A program made the translations under genes and the position numbers. Below, piece after piece: positions 35,763 through 45,218 of a stretch of DNA of 64,000 bases (positions are counted from its first letter, which is position 1; the number at the start of each line of letters is the position of its first letter). The notes under the pieces are model-generated. The model was not told where the DNA came from, searched no databases, and saw only the letters and a program-made list of their open reading frames with translations. The DNA is from Actinospica robiniae DSM 44927 (GTDB taxonomy: Bacteria > Actinomycetota > Actinomycetes > Streptomycetales > Catenulisporaceae), in assembly GCF_000504285.1 (NCBI RefSeq), contig NZ_KI632511.1, positions 5,438,154 through 5,502,153 of the forward strand. The letters are read 5' to 3'.

Positions 35763-38180
35763 TCAGCCCCAGGGACGCAGCGGCATCCTGGTGGGGTGCG
35801 ACTCGAGCGCGTCGCGCGTCGCGCAGGCCAGGGCCGCGGCGCAGGCGGCGTACGCGGCCCGACGCAGCGGCACGTAGCCGAGCGGGAGCGGCGCGGCGAA
35901 CCCGCGGCGGCGCAGCATGGTCGAGTCGAGCTCGCCGATCGAGGACTCGAGGAACGGCAGCAGCTCCAGCTCCGGCTGCTCCAGCATCGTCGGGAACTGA
36001 CCAGGCCCGAGCGCGCCGAAGCCGCCGAGCTGCGCGCCCGCCAGGTCGATCTCCTCGGCCTGGGCGTTGAAGACGAAGTCCACCGCGGTCAGCACGCCCG
36101 AGCCGACGGCCGCCTCGGCCCGCTCCGGCAGCAGCACCCGGCCGGCGTCCTGGGCCGCCGTCACCCGCACCGGGCGCAGCGTGTGCAGCTCGGTGTCGGC
36201 GTCCACGACCGCCCGGTACGCGGCCACCGCCACGTGCGCGGTGCCGGGCTCGGGCACGAACACGCCGGGCGAGGGCTCGCCGCCGCCGTGCACCCGGAAC
36301 TCGCCGTTCGCGACGTACACCGCGGCGCCGCGCAACACCTGCGGGTAGACCTCCTCGACCGGCTTGGAGAGCGTGCCGTCGTAGGTCACGACCATGCCGT
36401 CGCGGATCTCGAGCAGCTGCGGGGAGACCGCGAACTGCGCCGCGATCTTGGCCAGCGCCTGGGCCCGGGCGGCCCGCGCGGCGCGCTGCACCGCCATGCA
36501 GTGTAGCCAGGCGCCTCGGCCGGGGCCGATCGCGGTGGCCGGCAGGTCGGCCGGGTTGGCCGGGCGGCGCACGATCACCCGCCGCACCCCGAGGGCCTCC
36601 CGGGCCACCCGGCGCAGCAGCGCGTGCTGGCCGTTGCCGGTGTCCACCATGCTGGTGGCCACGTGCACGATCGGGCCGTTGACGTCCGAGGTCAGCGCGA
36701 CCTGCGCGGTGGCGAACTCCTCGGCGAGATCCGGCGGCACCAGGTCCACCATGGCCAGGGCGATCCCGGCGCCGCGGCGCACCCGGGTCAGCTCGCCGGT
36801 GCGCCCGACCGTGCCCGGGAAGGTGCGGATGTCCGGGCCGGGCGGGAACGGCGGCATCGGCGTGTCGAGCACGGCGGTGAGCAGCTCCGGCAGCGGGACC
36901 GCGCCGGCCAGCCGGCGCCCGTCCGGCAGCTGGTCACCCGAACGGATCAAATTCTTCACCCGCAGATCCAGCGGTCCGCGCCCGCAGGCCGCCGCGGCCG
37001 CGTCGATCTGCGCCTCGGCCACCACGGCCGCGATCATCGCCGCGCCGCCGGGCCACGGGCCGACCGGCGGGTTGTGCGTACGCACCACCCAGCCCTGGAT
37101 CTCCACATCCTGGCAGCGGTACGGCCCGACCACGCTCCGGCACAGCTCGTCCAGCAGCGGCTCGGCCCCGGCCGGATCGGCCCCGCCGTCCACCACCAGC
37201 TCCACCCGCACCGCGAGCAGCGTGCCCTCGGCGTCCACGCGGTGGGTGGCGTGCACCCGGACCGCGGGCGTGGCGGCGTCCCCGGCCAGCCGGTCGGCCG
37301 GGCCGCCCTCGGCCCGGACCGGGCGCCAGGTCCGCACGGCCAGCAGGGCCGCGGCCACCCGCAGGTCCGGATCGTCGCCCGCCCGCGTGCCGGTGAACGG
37401 CGCGGGCACCAGCCGGATGGCCGAAGGCGGCAGGCCGATCGCCTCGGACACCGCGCGCAGGTCCCGGGCCGGGTCGCTGCTCGCGGTGTGCAGGTCGAGC
37501 CCGCGCAGCTGCGTGCCGCCGTTGCCGTCCGGCCCGGTCACCGGCACCGCGAGCACCGCGCCCGGCGCGGCCGCGGGGTCGGCGCCCCGGCCGAACTCGT
37601 ACCCGTACATGACCGTGGACTCGTCGGACCCCGGCTCGGCCAGGTCCCCGCCCCCGCCGAGCGTGTAGCGGCGGTACGCCGCGATCCGCGCGTCGTTCCC
37701 GCTGCGGCGGGCGGCCGCGAACACGTGCCGGGCGTCGAGCAGCGGCTCCCCCGGTGCGTACTGGATCTCCACCGCGTCGAGGGCGGCTCGGGCCAGCGAC
37801 GGATGTTCGGCCGCGGCCACCGCCACGCACTGGCCGCGGTACTCCACCGCGGTCACCCCGAGCTCGGGGCCGGCCAGCACGGCGTGCACGCCGGGGATCT
37901 CCAGCGCGCGCTTCACGTCGAGTCGCAGCAGCGCCGCGTGCGGGTACGGGCTGCGCGCGAGCGCGGCGTAGAGCATGCCGGGCCCGCCCGGCCGGTCGGC
38001 CGCGTACGGGTAGCGCCCGGCGGCCTTGGCCGTGGGCACGAGCTTGCCGATGCCGTCCGCCGGCGGGTCCACCGCCGCGTACGTCGGCGCCGGGACCAGA
38101 TCGACCGGCGTGGCCTCGGCGGACTCCGACGGCAGCTGTTCGCCTATCAGGAACCCGGGCAGGGCGGAGGGCTTATCCAC
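35763..38180 (-). CDS. Molybdenum hydroxylase large subunit (xanthine dehydrogenase family, divergent)
   Basis: An 805-residue molybdopterin-cofactor subunit of the XDH/aldehyde oxidase family. The N-terminal a/b hammerhead (GRYPYAADRPGGPGMLYAALARSPYPHA in parts) and the order with FeS and FAD genes support this. Several hallmark motifs are altered: the usual GGGFGGK region reads APFTGTRAG, and the usual RGAGRP region reads GPWPGGAAM. A C-terminal SIGELD could hold the catalytic Glu. The start GTG overlaps the FeS-subunit stop by 8 nt. Substrate unknown; activity uncertain. Confidence 0.82.
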   Translation of the reverse strand: MDKPSALPGFLIGEQLPSESAEATPVDLVPAPTYAAVDPPADGIGKLVPTAKAAGRYPYAADRPGGPGMLYAALARSPYPHAALLRLDVKRALEIPGVHAVLAGPELGVTAVEYRGQCVAVAAAEHPSLARAALDAVEIQYAPGEPLLDARHVFAAARRSGNDARIAAYRRYTLGGGGDLAEPGSDESTVMYGYEFGRGADPAAAPGAVLAVPVTGPDGNGGTQLRGLDLHTASSDPARDLRAVSEAIGLPPSAIRLVPAPFTGTRAGDDPDLRVAAALLAVRTWRPVRAEGGPADRLAGDAATPAVRVHATHRVDAEGTLLAVRVELVVDGGADPAGAEPLLDELCRSVVGPYRCQDVEIQGWVVRTHNPPVGPWPGGAAMIAAVVAEAQIDAAAAACGRGPLDLRVKNLIRSGDQLPDGRRLAGAVPLPELLTAVLDTPMPPFPPGPDIRTFPGTVGRTGELTRVRRGAGIALAMVDLVPPDLAEEFATAQVALTSDVNGPIVHVATSMVDTGNGQHALLRRVAREALGVRRVIVRRPANPADLPATAIGPGRGAWLHCMAVQRAARAARAQALAKIAAQFAVSPQLLEIRDGMVVTYDGTLSKPVEEVYPQVLRGAAVYVANGEFRVHGGGEPSPGVFVPEPGTAHVAVAAYRAVVDADTELHTLRPVRVTAAQDAGRVLLPERAEAAVGSGVLTAVDFVFNAQAEEIDLAGAQLGGFGALGPGQFPTMLEQPELELLPFLESSIGELDSTMLRRRGFAAPLPLGYVPLRRAAYAACAAALACATRDALESHPTRMPLRPWG

Positions 38181-38817
38181 GCGGGGCCACCGCCTGGTGC
38201 GGCAGCTGCGCGGCCGGCACGTCGTGCGCCCCGCTGCCGCCGAGCCCCTGCTTCGCCCGCGCCTCGGAGGCCTCGCGCACCGCGTCGATGAACGGCCCCG
38301 GCGACAGGCAGCGGCACAGATGCCCGGAGAGCGACTCCCGGATCGCCGACTCGCTCGGCTCCGGCTGGCGCGCCAGCAGGGTCCGCACGCTCAGCCCGAT
38401 CCCGGGCAGGCAGTAGCCGCAGCCCGCGCCGCAGTGCACCGCCAGCGCGGCGGAGACCTCGTCACCGTCGCCGAACGCCTCGACCGTGGTGACGTACGAA
38501 CCCTCGGCCGCCAGCGCGGGCGTCAGGCAGCCGAGCACCGGCTCACCGTCGAGCAGCACCACGCAGGCGCCGCACTCGCCCTCGCCGCAGCCGTCCTTCG
38601 CCCCGGTCAGGCCGAGCCGCTCGCGCAGCATGAACAGCAGGTTGTCGGCCACCCACACCTGCGGCACCTCGACCGGGTCGCCGTTGACCACGCAGCGGAT
38701 CGGCACCCCGACTAGCGTCACCGGCTCCGCCTCGCCGCCGTCCGGCGCGGCCGCCGCGTACGAGCCGCTCGTGCCGAGCGGGTCGTAGTCCCCGGCGTCC
38801 CCATACCCCTGCGTCAC
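38173..38817 (-). CDS. Molybdenum hydroxylase [2Fe-2S] small subunit
   Basis: A 214-residue electron-transfer subunit. The N-terminal ferredoxin-type cluster is in GCGEGECGACVVLLDG with a further Cys in PVLGCLTPA. The C-terminal helical cluster is in CGAGCGYCLPG and LSGHLCRCLS. Both clusters have all expected cysteines, so this subunit appears functional. The start GTG overlaps the FAD-subunit stop (GTGA). An Ala/Gly-rich N-terminal extension of about 35 residues precedes the ferredoxin fold. Confidence 0.92.
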   Translation of the reverse strand: MTQGYGDAGDYDPLGTSGSYAAAAPDGGEAEPVTLVGVPIRCVVNGDPVEVPQVWVADNLLFMLRERLGLTGAKDGCGEGECGACVVLLDGEPVLGCLTPALAAEGSYVTTVEAFGDGDEVSAALAVHCGAGCGYCLPGIGLSVRTLLARQPEPSESAIRESLSGHLCRCLSPGPFIDAVREASEARAKQGLGGSGAHDVPAAQLPHQAVAPRG

Positions 38818-39854
38818 GCCGTCCTCCCTGCGGCCGGGATCGGCGGCACCGACGGCAGCCCCCGCTCGGCCCGCTCCAACGCGGAGCGCGCGCGCATCAT
38901 CTCGGCCTTGATCTGAATCTGCTTCACCTGCTCGAGCCAGCCCGACGGGGGCAGCGCCCGCACCAGCGCCCGGCGCGCGAGCACCTCGGCGGCCTGGCGG
39001 CGGTAGTCGTCCGAAACCCGCGAGGTCGAGGCCCCGGCCGGGCCCGCCGTCATCGGCGCCAGCAGCCCCTCGGCCACCAGCCGGGCGAAGGTCTGGTACG
39101 TCGTCGGGTCCGGGATCGCCCCCGCGTCCCAGTCCACGTGGTCCGCCAGCCACTGTCCGGCGTGGTCCACCCGCGCCGCCACCGGCCCGTGCCCGCCGAG
39201 GGCGCAGGCCACCTGCCGCGTGGAGGGGTCCACCACCAGCGCGAGCGTGAGCACCGGGCGACCCGGGCCGCCGCGGGTGCCGATCTTCATGAAGCCCTGC
39301 TGGCCGGTGCCGGTGGGCAGCCGCACCGCGGTGATCAGCTCGCCCGGCTCCAGCTTGACCCCGCCGTCCCGGGCGTAGAGCTCGGCCACCTGGATCTGCC
39401 GCCAGCTCGCCGCGGACCGGCACACCGCCACCGCGCCCAGCGCGATCAGCGCCGTGAGCAGGTCCCGCCCCGGCAGCGGCGCCGGACCGCCGCCCGGCCG
39501 CTTGCCCGAGGCCAGGTTGCCCCCGACCGTGGCCCGGGTGCGCAGCGCCGCCGACCCGATCGAGCGGGCCGCCTGGGCCAGTGCCGGCAGCACCGCCCGC
39601 ACGTCCGCGTGGGTCAGGTCGGCGCAGGTCGTCGCCCCGCCCACGATGATCTCCTGCTCGGTGAACCAGACCCCGCGCAACTCGGGGATCCGGTCGATCA
39701 GCAGGAATCCGCTCGGCCGCAGCCGGCCGGCGTTGGCCAGCACCATCAGCTCCGAGCCGCCCGCCAGCACGCGCAGGCTGGGGTCGGCGGCCAGCGCCTC
39801 GACGGCGGGCTCAAGCTCGGTCGGGCGCAGTGCGGGCACAGCTGACGGCGGCAT
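38814..39854 (-). CDS. Molybdenum hydroxylase FAD-binding subunit
   Basis: A 346-residue CoxM/XdhB-type flavin subunit. FAD-binding motifs are LAGGSELMVLANAG (about residue 31) and TRATVGGNLASGKRPGG (about residue 107). The C-terminal CO-dehydrogenase flavoprotein domain ends with a long charged helix. I chose the ATG at 39854; a TTG lies one codon upstream. Operon order FAD, FeS, Mo with overlapping starts and stops suggests coordinated assembly. Confidence 0.9.
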   Translation of the reverse strand: MPPSAVPALRPTELEPAVEALAADPSLRVLAGGSELMVLANAGRLRPSGFLLIDRIPELRGVWFTEQEIIVGGATTCADLTHADVRAVLPALAQAARSIGSAALRTRATVGGNLASGKRPGGGPAPLPGRDLLTALIALGAVAVCRSAASWRQIQVAELYARDGGVKLEPGELITAVRLPTGTGQQGFMKIGTRGGPGRPVLTLALVVDPSTRQVACALGGHGPVAARVDHAGQWLADHVDWDAGAIPDPTTYQTFARLVAEGLLAPMTAGPAGASTSRVSDDYRRQAAEVLARRALVRALPPSGWLEQVKQIQIKAEMMRARSALERAERGLPSVPPIPAAGRTA

Positions 39855-39920
39855 CAAGTCTCGTGAACCGGTGGGTGCGGGTGGGTCGGGCGCCTGGCCG
39901 GGGGAGGGCAGCCGGCGGGA

Positions 39921-40223
39921 CTACGCGTCGCCGCCGGTGGCACCCGACTTGTCGCCCGCCGGGTCGTCCGCCCAGCCGGGACCGTCGTAGATCTCCTTGC
40001 AGGTCGGGCAGATCGGGTAGCGCTTCGGATCCCGGCTGGGCACCCAGGTCTTGCCGCACAGCGCGGTGATCGGGGTGCCGAAGACCATCGCCTCGGTGAT
40101 CTTGTCCTTGGGAGCGTAGTGGGAGAAGCGCTCGTGGTCGCCGTCGTCCGTGCGGTAGTCGGTCCGCTCCTCGATCAGCGTGGACGTGCCGCCCGAAACG
40201 GTCATCTCATCTACGGTGCTCAT
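39921..40223 (-). CDS. DUF3039 domain protein (zinc-ribbon-like)
   Basis: A 100-residue actinobacterial protein with a likely zinc site: one Cys in ITALCGKTW and a CPTC pair. The central HYAPKDKITEAMVFGTPITALCGKTW (in parts) is characteristic of DUF3039. The -10 box TACACT ends 7 nt before the ATG, so it is probably leaderless. Function unknown. Confidence 0.85.
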   Translation of the reverse strand: MSTVDEMTVSGGTSTLIEERTDYRTDDGDHERFSHYAPKDKITEAMVFGTPITALCGKTWVPSRDPKRYPICPTCKEIYDGPGWADDPAGDKSGATGGDA

Positions 40224-40356
40224 GAATCCGAGTGTAGGAGCTTGTGGCCACTCCTGTGGAGTGGTTACCGCACCCGCCCACTCCGCCGCAGGTCAGCTGG
40301 GGTGTGACGGGGCCGCGGCGGAGCAGGGCGGGGCCCGCGGACCGGCCGGGGAGGCG

Positions 40357-40929
40357 CTAGTTGAGCTCCGGGTCGTCCGGGAAGGTCGAGAGCAGGGCGA
40401 GACCGCCCCGCTGGCGCCGCAGCACGGTCCGCCAGCTGAGCTCCGGCGAGAGCGTGAAGGCGTCGGCCGGCGCGGCGTCCACCACGTACCAGGCGCCCTG
40501 GCCGAGCTCCCGCTCGAGCTGCCCGGCACTCCATCCGGCGTAACCCGCATAGACCCGGAAGGCCGATATCTCGGCGGCCAGCAGCTCCGGCGGCAGGTCC
40601 AGGTCCACCAGCCCCAGATCCCCGTGCACCCGGCGCCAGCCGAGCGGATCCGGGTCCTCGCCGCGCGGCAGCGCCCGCAGCTCGGCCAGGCCCAACGCGG
40701 AGTCCAACGCCACCGGGCCGCCCTGGAAGACCATCGGCATCGGCCCGGCCAGCTCGCTCCAGGCGGGGAGCACCTCGTGTACGGGCACCGTGGTCGGACG
40801 GTTGATCACCACGCCGAGGGTGCCGTCGGTGTCGTGGTCGAGCACGAGCACCACGGTGCGGTCGAAATTGGGGTCGACCAGCAACGGCGTCGCCACCAGC
40901 AGACGGCCGGTGAGCTCAGTGTCGGACAT
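40357..40929 (-). CDS. YqgE/AlgH family protein (UPF0301)
   Basis: A 190-residue protein of the YqgE/AlgH fold. The N-terminus GRLLVATPLLVDPNFDRTVV and the following DHDTDGTLGVVINRPT are the family signature. A FQGGPVALDSALGL loop and the YAGYAGWSAGQLERE motif follow. Molecular function is not settled for the family; AlgH was linked to alginate regulation in Pseudomonas. It is divergent from murA. Confidence 0.93.
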   Translation of the reverse strand: MSDTELTGRLLVATPLLVDPNFDRTVVLVLDHDTDGTLGVVINRPTTVPVHEVLPAWSELAGPMPMVFQGGPVALDSALGLAELRALPRGEDPDPLGWRRVHGDLGLVDLDLPPELLAAEISAFRVYAGYAGWSAGQLERELGQGAWYVVDAAPADAFTLSPELSWRTVLRRQRGGLALLSTFPDDPELN

Positions 40930-41054
40930 TCGCTACACCCATGGAGTACATACTGACAGGCAATTCGACACGTGTGCGGCGTTGGGCACAGCCGGTGCGT
41001 CTCTGGCAGACTGGCATCCTGTGCGACCGCTCACGAGAACACGCACCAGGAGCC

Positions 41055-42443
41055 ATGACTAGTTCAGCAACTACCCTGCCCCGCCCCGCCGAACCGAACG
41101 AGTCCTTCGACTCCACGGACCTGATCCGGGTTACCGGGGGCACGCCGCTCACCGGCGAGGTGACCGTGCGCGGGGCCAAGAACCTGGTCCCCAAGGCCAT
41201 GGTGGCGGCTCTGCTCGGCAGCGGCCCGAGCCTGCTGCGCAACGTGCCTCAGATCAGCGACGTGCGGATCGTCACCGGTCTGCTCGAGGCGCACGGCGTC
41301 CAGGTGCGGGCCGGCGAGCAGCCCGGCGACCTCGTCCTCGACCCGTCCTCGGTGGACCGTGCCGACCATGCGGAGATCGCCGCGCACGCGGGAGAGAGCC
41401 GCATCCCGATCCTGCTGTGCGGCCCGCTGCTGCACCGGATCGGGCACGCGTTCATCCCCGACCTCGGCGGCTGCCGCATCGGCGACCGCCCGATCGACTT
41501 CCACCTCGACGCGCTGCGCGCGTTCGGCGCGGTGGTCGACAAGCGCCCGGAGGGCCTGCACATCGAGGCCCCGCACCGGCTGCGCGGCACGAAGATCACC
41601 CTGCCGTACCCGAGCGTGGGCTCCACCGAGCAGGTGCTGCTGACCGCGGTGCTGGCCGAGGGCGTGACCGAGCTGCGCAACGCGGCCACCGAGCCGGAGA
41701 TCCAGGACCTGATCGCGGTGCTCCAGAAGATGGGCGCGATCATCTCCACCCTGGACAACCGGGTGATCCACATCACCGGCGTGGACCGGCTCGAGGGCTA
41801 CAGCCACCGTGCCCTGCCGGACCGGCTCGAGGCCGCCTCCTGGGCCTGCGCGGCCCTGGCCACCGGCGGCGACATCCTGGTCCGCGGCGCGCTGCAGGGC
41901 CCGATGATGACCTTCCTCAACGTCTTCCGCCGGGTCGGCGGCGCGTTCGAGGTCGAGGACGAGCCGGGCAACTGGGGCATCCGGTTCTGGCACCCCGGCG
42001 GCCCGCTCAGCGCCCTGGCGCTGGAGACGGACGTGCACCCCGGCTTCCAGACCGACTGGCAGCAGCCGATGGTGGTCGCGCTCACCCAGGCGCAGGGCCT
42101 GTCGATCGTGCACGAGACGGTGTACGAGAAGCGGCTCGGGTTCACCAAGGCGCTGACCGACATGGGCGCGCAGATCCAGCTCTACCGGGAGTGCCTGGGC
42201 GGCACCCCGTGCCGGTTCGGCCAGCGCAACTTCATGCACTCCGCGGTGATCTCCGGACCGACCAAGCTGCACGCGACCGACCTGGAGATCCCGGACCTGC
42301 GGGCCGGCTTCTCCTACCTGATCGCGGCGCTGGCGGCCCAGGGCACCTCGAGCGTGCACGGCATCTCGCTGATCAACCGGGGCTACGAGGACTTCGGCCG
42401 CAAGCTGGCCGACCTCGGCGCCCAGGTGGAGTTCCCGGCCTGA
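41055..42443 (+). CDS. murA: UDP-N-acetylglucosamine 1-carboxyvinyltransferase MurA
   Basis: MurA transfers enolpyruvate from PEP to UDP-GlcNAc, the first committed step of peptidoglycan synthesis. The 462-residue product has the usual RGAKNLVPKAMVAALL region and keeps the catalytic cysteine in LGGCRIGDRP (the fosfomycin target position, not replaced by Asp). The C-terminal motif DLRAGFSYLIAALAAQG is intact. An Ala/Thr-rich head of about 20 residues is extra. The ATG at 41055 has AGGAG only 3-4 nt upstream. Confidence 0.94.
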   Translation: MTSSATTLPRPAEPNESFDSTDLIRVTGGTPLTGEVTVRGAKNLVPKAMVAALLGSGPSLLRNVPQISDVRIVTGLLEAHGVQVRAGEQPGDLVLDPSSVDRADHAEIAAHAGESRIPILLCGPLLHRIGHAFIPDLGGCRIGDRPIDFHLDALRAFGAVVDKRPEGLHIEAPHRLRGTKITLPYPSVGSTEQVLLTAVLAEGVTELRNAATEPEIQDLIAVLQKMGAIISTLDNRVIHITGVDRLEGYSHRALPDRLEAASWACAALATGGDILVRGALQGPMMTFLNVFRRVGGAFEVEDEPGNWGIRFWHPGGPLSALALETDVHPGFQTDWQQPMVVALTQAQGLSIVHETVYEKRLGFTKALTDMGAQIQLYRECLGGTPCRFGQRNFMHSAVISGPTKLHATDLEIPDLRAGFSYLIAALAAQGTSSVHGISLINRGYEDFGRKLADLGAQVEFPA

Positions 42444-42472
42444 GCGCCGCAGGGCTCTTGTTCGATCCTCAG

Positions 42473-42509
42473 CGCCGTACGGCGGTCCTCGGTTGACCGC
42501 CGTGCGGCG
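42473..42509 (+). terminator. Terminator after murA
   Basis: A 15-bp stem (CGCCGTACGGCGGTC / GACCGCCGTGCGGCG, one G-U pair) with a 7-nt loop begins 30 bp after the murA stop. Confidence 0.72.
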
Positions 42510-42542
42510 CTGACTCGTCTGCCGTGCGGCGCTGACTCGTCT
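42499..42542. repeat. Two tandem 22-bp repeats
   Basis: Two exact 22-bp units (each starting GCCGTGCGG and ending GACTCGTCT) lie head to tail, followed by a partial third (GCCGCAC). The first overlaps the right arm of the murA terminator. Origin by slippage is likely. Confidence 0.85.
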
Positions 42543-42588
42543 GCCGCACAGCGGAATGCCCGGGAATCGGCCGGGCGTTGCGGCTGAT

Positions 42589-43578
42589 ATGACCCAGACT
42601 CAGATGCGTGCGACGGTGGCCGCGAAGGCGGGCGGACCCGAGGTCCTCGAGTACCGGGAGGTCCCGGTCCCCCGCCCGGGCCCCGGCCAGGTGCTGGTGC
42701 GGGTGGCGGCTGTGGGCGTCAACTTCATCGACACCTACCTGCGCTCCGGCGTCTACCCGCGCTCGTTCCCGACCATCCTCGGCAGCGAGGGCGCGGGCAC
42801 GGTCGAGGAGCTCGGCGAGGGCGTGTCGCAGGTGGCCGTGGGCGACCGCGTCGCCTGGGCCGACGGCAACACCGGCGCGTACGCCGAGTTCGACGTGGTC
42901 GCGGCCGACCGCCTGGTGGCCGTCCCCGAACGGGTCGAGCTCGAGACCGCCGCGGCGGCGATGCTCCAGGGCATGACCGCCCACTACCTGATCAACTCGA
43001 CCTGGCCGCTCAAGGCCGGCGAGACCGCGCTGATCCACGCCGCGGCCGGCGGTATGGGACAGGCGCTGACCCAGCTGGCCAAGGCCAAGGGCGCGCGAGT
43101 GATCGGTACGACGTCCAGCGCGGAGAAGGAGCGGATCGCCCGAGCGGCCGGCGCCGACGAGGTCATCCGGTACACCGAGGTCGACGACCTCGCCGCCGAG
43201 GTGCGCCGGCTGACCGACGGCAAGGGCGTGGACGTGGTCTACGACGGCGTCGGCGCCTCCACCTTCGACGCCTCGCTCGCCTCGCTGCGCAAGCGCGGCC
43301 TGCTCGCCCTCTACGGCGGCGCCTCCGGCCAGGTCCCGCCGGTCGACCCGCAGCGGCTCAACCGCGCCGGCTCGGTCTTCCTGACCCGCCCGACCCTGAC
43401 CGACTACGTCGAGACCCGCGAGGATCTCGCCTGGCGCTCGAGCGAGATCCTGGCCGCGGTGGCCGCGGGCGACCTGGCCGTGAACATCGGCGCCCGCTTC
43501 CCGCTGAGCCAAGCCGCCGACGCGCACACGGCGCTCAGCGGCCGGGCGACCACCGGCAAGGTCCTGCTGCTGCCGTAG
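42589..43578 (+). CDS. Quinone oxidoreductase (zeta-crystallin type, MDR family)
   Basis: A 329-residue zinc-independent medium-chain reductase. The N-terminal half contains VGVNFIDTYLRSGVYP and LGSEGAGTVEELG. The quinone oxidoreductase signature is MTAHYLINSTWPLKAGETALIHAAAGGMG (in parts), and the NADPH fold follows with TTSSAEKERIA. It likely reduces quinones using NADPH. I chose the ATG at 42589; no strong ribosome site is visible. Confidence 0.9.
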   Translation: MTQTQMRATVAAKAGGPEVLEYREVPVPRPGPGQVLVRVAAVGVNFIDTYLRSGVYPRSFPTILGSEGAGTVEELGEGVSQVAVGDRVAWADGNTGAYAEFDVVAADRLVAVPERVELETAAAAMLQGMTAHYLINSTWPLKAGETALIHAAAGGMGQALTQLAKAKGARVIGTTSSAEKERIARAAGADEVIRYTEVDDLAAEVRRLTDGKGVDVVYDGVGASTFDASLASLRKRGLLALYGGASGQVPPVDPQRLNRAGSVFLTRPTLTDYVETREDLAWRSSEILAAVAAGDLAVNIGARFPLSQAADAHTALSGRATTGKVLLLP

Positions 43579-43684
43579 CGGCGGACGGCGGACGTGCTGC
43601 GGGTGCGCGCGGCGCCGGCAGGGTCCTGCTGCCGATGCCGCCGCACGCCGCCGTCGCAAGCCACTGCGTCCTGCTGACGGCCCG

Positions 43685-45085
43685 TTACTTGGCCGTCGCG
43701 GCCACGTTCTTCACCGCGGCCGCGACGGAGGAGGCGACTTCGGGGTCGAACACCGACGGCACGATGAAGTTGGCGTTGAGCTCGTCCTCGTGCACGACGT
43801 CGGCCAGCGCCCGGGCCGCCGCGACCAGCATCTCCGGCCGGATGTCGTGACTCTGCGCGTCCAGCAGACCGCGGAAGAAGCCGGGGAAGGCCAGCACGTT
43901 GTTGATCTGGTTCGGGTAGTCGCTGCGCCCGGTGGCCACCACCGCGGCGTGTTCGCGGGCCTCGCCCGGGTCCACCTCCGGGTCCGGGTTGGCCAGCGCG
44001 AACACGATCGAGTGCGGCGCCATCGTGGCGATGTCCTCACCGGTGAGGATGTTCGGCGCGGACACGCCGATGAACACGTCCGCCCCCGCCAGCGCCTCGC
44101 GCAGGCTGCCCGCGTAGCCGGCCGGGTTGGTGTGCTCGGCCACCCAGCGCAGGTCCGAGCCCTCGGGTCCGAGGTCGTCCCGCCCCGAGTGCACCACGCC
44201 GCGGTAGTCGGCGACGGTGATGTCCTTGGCCCCGGCGTCGAGCAGCAGCTTGATCACCGCCGTGCCCGCGGCGCCCGCGCCCGAGCAGGCGATGCGCACC
44301 GCGGCGAGGTCCTTGCCCACCACCCGCAGCGCGTTGGTCAGCGCGGCCAGGACGACGATGGCGGTGCCGTGCTGGTCGTCGTGGAAGACCGGGATGTCGA
44401 GGTCCTCGCGCAGCCGGCGCTCGATCTCGAAGCAGCGCGGCGCGGAGATGTCCTCCAGGTTGATCCCGGCGAACCCCGGCGCGATGGCCTTGACCGTCCG
44501 GATGATCTCCTCGGTGTCCTGCGTGTCGAGGCAGATCGGCCAGGCGTCGATGCCGGCGAAGCGCTTGAACAGCGCGGCCTTGCCCTCCATCACCGGGAGC
44601 GCGGCCATCGGCCCGATGTTGCCCAGCCCGAGCACCGCCGACCCGTCGGTGACCACGGCCACCGAGTTGCGCTTGATGGTCAGCCGCCGCACGTCCTCCG
44701 GGTTCTCCGCGATGGCCTTGCACACCCGCGCCACGCCCGGGGTGTAGGCCATGGACAGGTCGTCGCGGTTGCGCAGCGGCACCTTCGAGGCCATCTCGAT
44801 CTTGCCGCCGAGGTGCAGCAGGAAGGTGCGGTCCGAGACACGCCCGACCTCGACCCCCTCGATCACCTTGAGGCCGTCGGTGATCTGCGCCGCGTGCGCG
44901 CTCGAGTAAGCGGCGATGGTGACGTCGATGCGCAGCCGGTCGTTGCCCGAGCCCGAGACGTCGAGCGCGGTGATCTCGCCCCCGGCGTCCTCCACGGTAC
45001 GGGTCAGCTTGGAGACCGCGTTGCCTCGTGACGGCGCCTCGAGGCGGACCGTGTAGGAGTAGGAGGCGTTGGGCTGGGTCGTCAT
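43685..45085 (-). CDS. NAD(P)-dependent malic enzyme with N-terminal ACT-like domain
   Basis: A 466-residue enzyme that decarboxylates malate to pyruvate. Residues 1 to about 85 form an ACT-like regulatory domain ([19 protein letters not shown]). The catalytic core follows: Tyr in [10 protein letters not shown], Lys and metal region [13 protein letters not shown], metal-binding [12 protein letters not shown] and [10 protein letters not shown], and the dinucleotide site [15 protein letters not shown] precedes the ATG at 45085. The ACT domain suggests allosteric control. Confidence 0.93.
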   Translation of the reverse strand: MTTQPNASYSYTVRLEAPSRGNAVSKLTRTVEDAGGEITALDVSGSGNDRLRIDVTIAAYSSAHAAQITDGLKVIEGVEVGRVSDRTFLLHLGGKIEMASKVPLRNRDDLSMAYTPGVARVCKAIAENPEDVRRLTIKRNSVAVVTDGSAVLGLGNIGPMAALPVMEGKAALFKRFAGIDAWPICLDTQDTEEIIRTVKAIAPGFAGINLEDISAPRCFEIERRLREDLDIPVFHDDQHGTAIVVLAALTNALRVVGKDLAAVRIACSGAGAAGTAVIKLLLDAGAKDITVADYRGVVHSGRDDLGPEGSDLRWVAEHTNPAGYAGSLREALAGADVFIGVSAPNILTGEDIATMAPHSIVFALANPDPEVDPGEAREHAAVVATGRSDYPNQINNVLAFPGFFRGLLDAQSHDIRPEMLVAAARALADVVHEDELNANFIVPSVFDPEVASSVAAAVKNVAATAK

Positions 45086-45218
45086 CGGGGTCGTGCCTTC
45101 TTCCTGCGCCGCTGCTGGTAAGAGCGTCGCTCTCCTGATTCGCGTTCCAGCCCATGTTCCCACGCGTACGGCGGCCCGCGGGCGACAAATCGGCGGATGT
45201 GAGCGTAGTCTCGCCGAC

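Noticed and set aside
43579-43684. Partial duplication of GGTCCTGCTGC around the end of the quinone oxidoreductase gene
   Set aside because: The match is about 10 bases in low-complexity GC-rich sequence, insufficient to claim a repeat or terminator.
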